Assembly: GCA_934486965.1 (NCBI GenBank)
Contig: CAKSQP010000084.1
Coordinates: forward strand, 1-6,446
Length of the DNA stretch: 6,446 nt
Reading direction: 5' to 3'
From: an uncultured Eubacteriales bacterium
GTDB taxonomy: Bacteria; Bacillota; Clostridia; Oscillospirales; UBA644
The notes under the pieces are model-generated. The model ran no database searches. It was not told the origin of the DNA and saw only the letters and a list, made by a program, of their open reading frames with translations. This document shows positions 5,108-6,446 of this stretch, in pieces (position 1 is the first letter of the stretch; each line of letters begins with the position of its first letter). Position numbers and translations under genes: made by a program.

Positions 5108-6446
5108 ATTCTTCGGGGCGGTACAGACTTCTGACCTTGCTCGGAGATTCCCCGTAAAACTTTTTGAAACAATAACTGAAATAATGCTGGTCGCTGTAAC
5201 CGCAGCGTTCCGCGACTTCGAGTATTTTCACGCCCGTATATACGAGCATATCGTGAGCCGCCGTCATTCTGCGCTCGGTAAGAAGCGTTATGAAATTCTT
5301 TTTCTTCACCTTTTTGATAAGAGCGCTGAGGTAATTCGGGCTTACGGCAAGCATATTCGCAACGTCCGTAAGCGAAAGACTTTCGTCCGAATAATTCTCT
5401 TCGATTATCTGCATTACTTTGTCGCAGAGAATTTCCGTATCTCTCTTCTGCGACTGAGAAACAAGCCCTCTGGCATTTTCACAGAAATCCAGAAGATCGT
5501 TTTTCATAACGGTCTCGCTGTTATACGACGTAAGTTTCGCAAAAATAGGATTTTCGGAAAGCAGGGTCATAAGTTCCGATTTATCGGCAACCGAGGATAC
5601 GACCCTGTATACCGTCGCAAGTATCTGCGCGAAAAGAAGATTCGCGTTTTCGGGCGTACTTGATTCGTAAAGTTCGTTTATAAAATCGGAAAGAGCGTCT
5701 TCCTTACCGACTTTCAGAAGTTGTTCAAGCCTGAGAACGGTTTTTTCTATATAATCGAACTCAAATTCGGGATTTTTCTCCTGGTCGTTTATAAAACGTA
5801 TGTCGCCTGCGCCGTCGGAAGTGTATCTTCTTGCGTTTATTGCCTGAAAATACGCTTCGGAGGCAAGAGAAAGGTCGTTGAATTCTCTGCTTAAACCTAT
5901 CGTACATCTTTCGCCGAGAACTCTTTTCGAAGTCTGAACTATCTCTTTGAGCGGAAGTTCGAGGAGATTTGAAACGGTTTCATTGCCGTCGGGAACGATC
6001 AGGGTTACTATCCTGCCGAACGCTATAAAACTTTCGCTCTGCGTATACTTGGACATTATCGTTTTTATAAATTCGGTATGCCGCGCGTCGGTACAATAAC
6101 CTTTGTCGTTTCTGAATTTCGAGACCATTACGGTAAAACGGATATTCTCCTGATCGGGGCTTATGATACCGAGTTCCTTCGCCTTTGCGGTAAGTTCGTC
6201 GTTCTTCGGTTGCGTTTCGCTGCTGCCGAGCATCAGAGGAAACAGGAATTCGTCGACATACAGACGTCTTGAAACGCTCTGACTGCTTTCGTCAGGCTCG
6301 GAAGTTATGATATTGAGCCTTTCGTCCATTCTTTTCTTTATGTTGAAAAGTTCTTCGGAGAGTTCCGCAGAAGATATGGGCTTTAACAGATAACTTATAA
6401 TATTGTAATTTATCGCTTTTCTTGCATAGTCGAAACTGTCGTATCC
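5106..6446 (-). CDS. YesN-like response regulator with AraC-type DNA-binding domain (5' end outside window)
   Basis: 446 residues are visible. The frame stays open to the window edge, so the ATG at 6329 is an internal methionine. The first 39 residues are the end of a CheY-like receiver: GYDSFDYARKAINYN..SYLLKP, with the conserved lysine K22. The phospho-acceptor aspartate lies upstream, out of view. A long middle region follows, with a degenerate GGDEF-like stretch (about 95-210; C.IGLSREFNDLSLASEAYFQAINARRY near its end) as is usual in YesN-type regulators, then a helical linker. The AraC/XylS domain spans about 343-442: first helix-turn-helix SLTDVANMLAVSPNYLSALIK and second KILEVAERCGYSDQHYFSYCFKKFYGESP. 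It should bind DNA as a dimer once phosphorylated by the downstream kinase, and usually activates sugar-use genes. It is the first gene of the operon in view; the operon promoter is outside. Confidence 0.95.
   Translation of the reverse strand, partial: GYDSFDYARKAINYNIISYLLKPISSAELSEELFNIKKRMDERLNIITSEPDESSQSVSRRLYVDEFLFPLMLGSSETQPKNDELTAKAKELGIISPDQENIRFTVMVSKFRNDKGYCTDARHTEFIKTIMSKYTQSESFIAFGRIVTLIVPDGNETVSNLLELPLKEIVQTSKRVLGERCTIGLSREFNDLSLASEAYFQAINARRYTSDGAGDIRFINDQEKNPEFEFDYIEKTVLRLEQLLKVGKEDALSDFINELYESSTPENANLLFAQILATVYRVVSSVADKSELMTLLSENPIFAKLTSYNSETVMKNDLLDFCENARGLVSQSQKRDTEILCDKVMQIIEENYSDESLSLTDVANMLAVSPNYLSALIKKVKKKNFITLLTERRMTAAHDMLVYTGVKILEVAERCGYSDQHYFSYCFKKFYGESPSKVRSLYRPEE

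Noticed and set aside
5095..5172. Longer start for the kinase at the in-frame ATG at 5172
   Set aside because: It would overlap the regulator gene by 67 bases; the ATG at 5094 has a good Shine-Dalgarno and leads directly into the first membrane segment.
6327..6329. ATG at 6329 as the regulator start
   Set aside because: The 39 in-frame codons upstream encode the end of a receiver domain with the conserved LLKP motif, so this methionine is internal.
1..6446. CRISPR arrays, tRNA or rRNA genes, insertion sequences
   Set aside because: No regularly spaced repeats, no RNA gene signatures and no transposase or terminal repeats were seen by eye; nearly all of the window is coding.

Overview
The window looks like a piece of a Bacillota (probably class Clostridia) chromosome. 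The evidence is a YesM/YesN-type two-component pair, a lipoprotein RbsB-like sugar-binding protein, a VanY-type single-pass protein, strong AG-rich Shine-Dalgarno sites, a textbook sigma-A promoter, and moderate GC with AT-rich spacers. Species cannot be named from the sequence. All recognisable genes are on the minus strand, so transcription runs from high to low coordinates, and coding density is high with no gene-free stretch above 300 bases.

Layout in transcription order: (1) 6446-5106, a YesN-like response regulator whose 5' end lies outside the window; (2) 5094-3358, a YesM/LytS-family sensor histidine kinase with a double-Cache-like extracellular region; (3) 3368-2400, a lipoprotein sugar-binding protein whose start overlaps the kinase stop by 11 bases; (4) 2384-1395, an AKR14/YghZ-type aldo-keto reductase; then a GC-rich hairpin at 1358-1382 that probably ends the operon. 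(5) A separate unit starts at a near-consensus sigma-A promoter (1312-1340) and encodes a membrane-anchored VanY-like (M15B) protein at 1250-399. (6) From 297 to the window edge is the first quarter of phosphoglycerate kinase (pgk), with its own ribosome-binding site and an AT-rich upstream region.

Genes 1-4 read as one operon (gaps of 11 and 15 bases, one 11-base overlap). The likely logic is that the lipoprotein captures a sugar or related ligand outside the membrane, the kinase reads it (alone or together with its own Cache region), the regulator controls target genes, and the reductase handles an aldehyde or aldose-type product. No transporter permease or ATPase gene lies between or after these genes, so the binding protein is a good candidate for a co-sensor rather than a transporter part; genes upstream of 6446 could change that view.

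The two most notable observations are: the VanY-like protein keeps the fold-level motifs of the M15B family but has lost every zinc ligand and the catalytic glutamate, so it is probably a pseudoenzyme; and its promoter is framed by a perfect 10-base inverted repeat whose arms are about three helical turns apart, which looks like a repressor operator.
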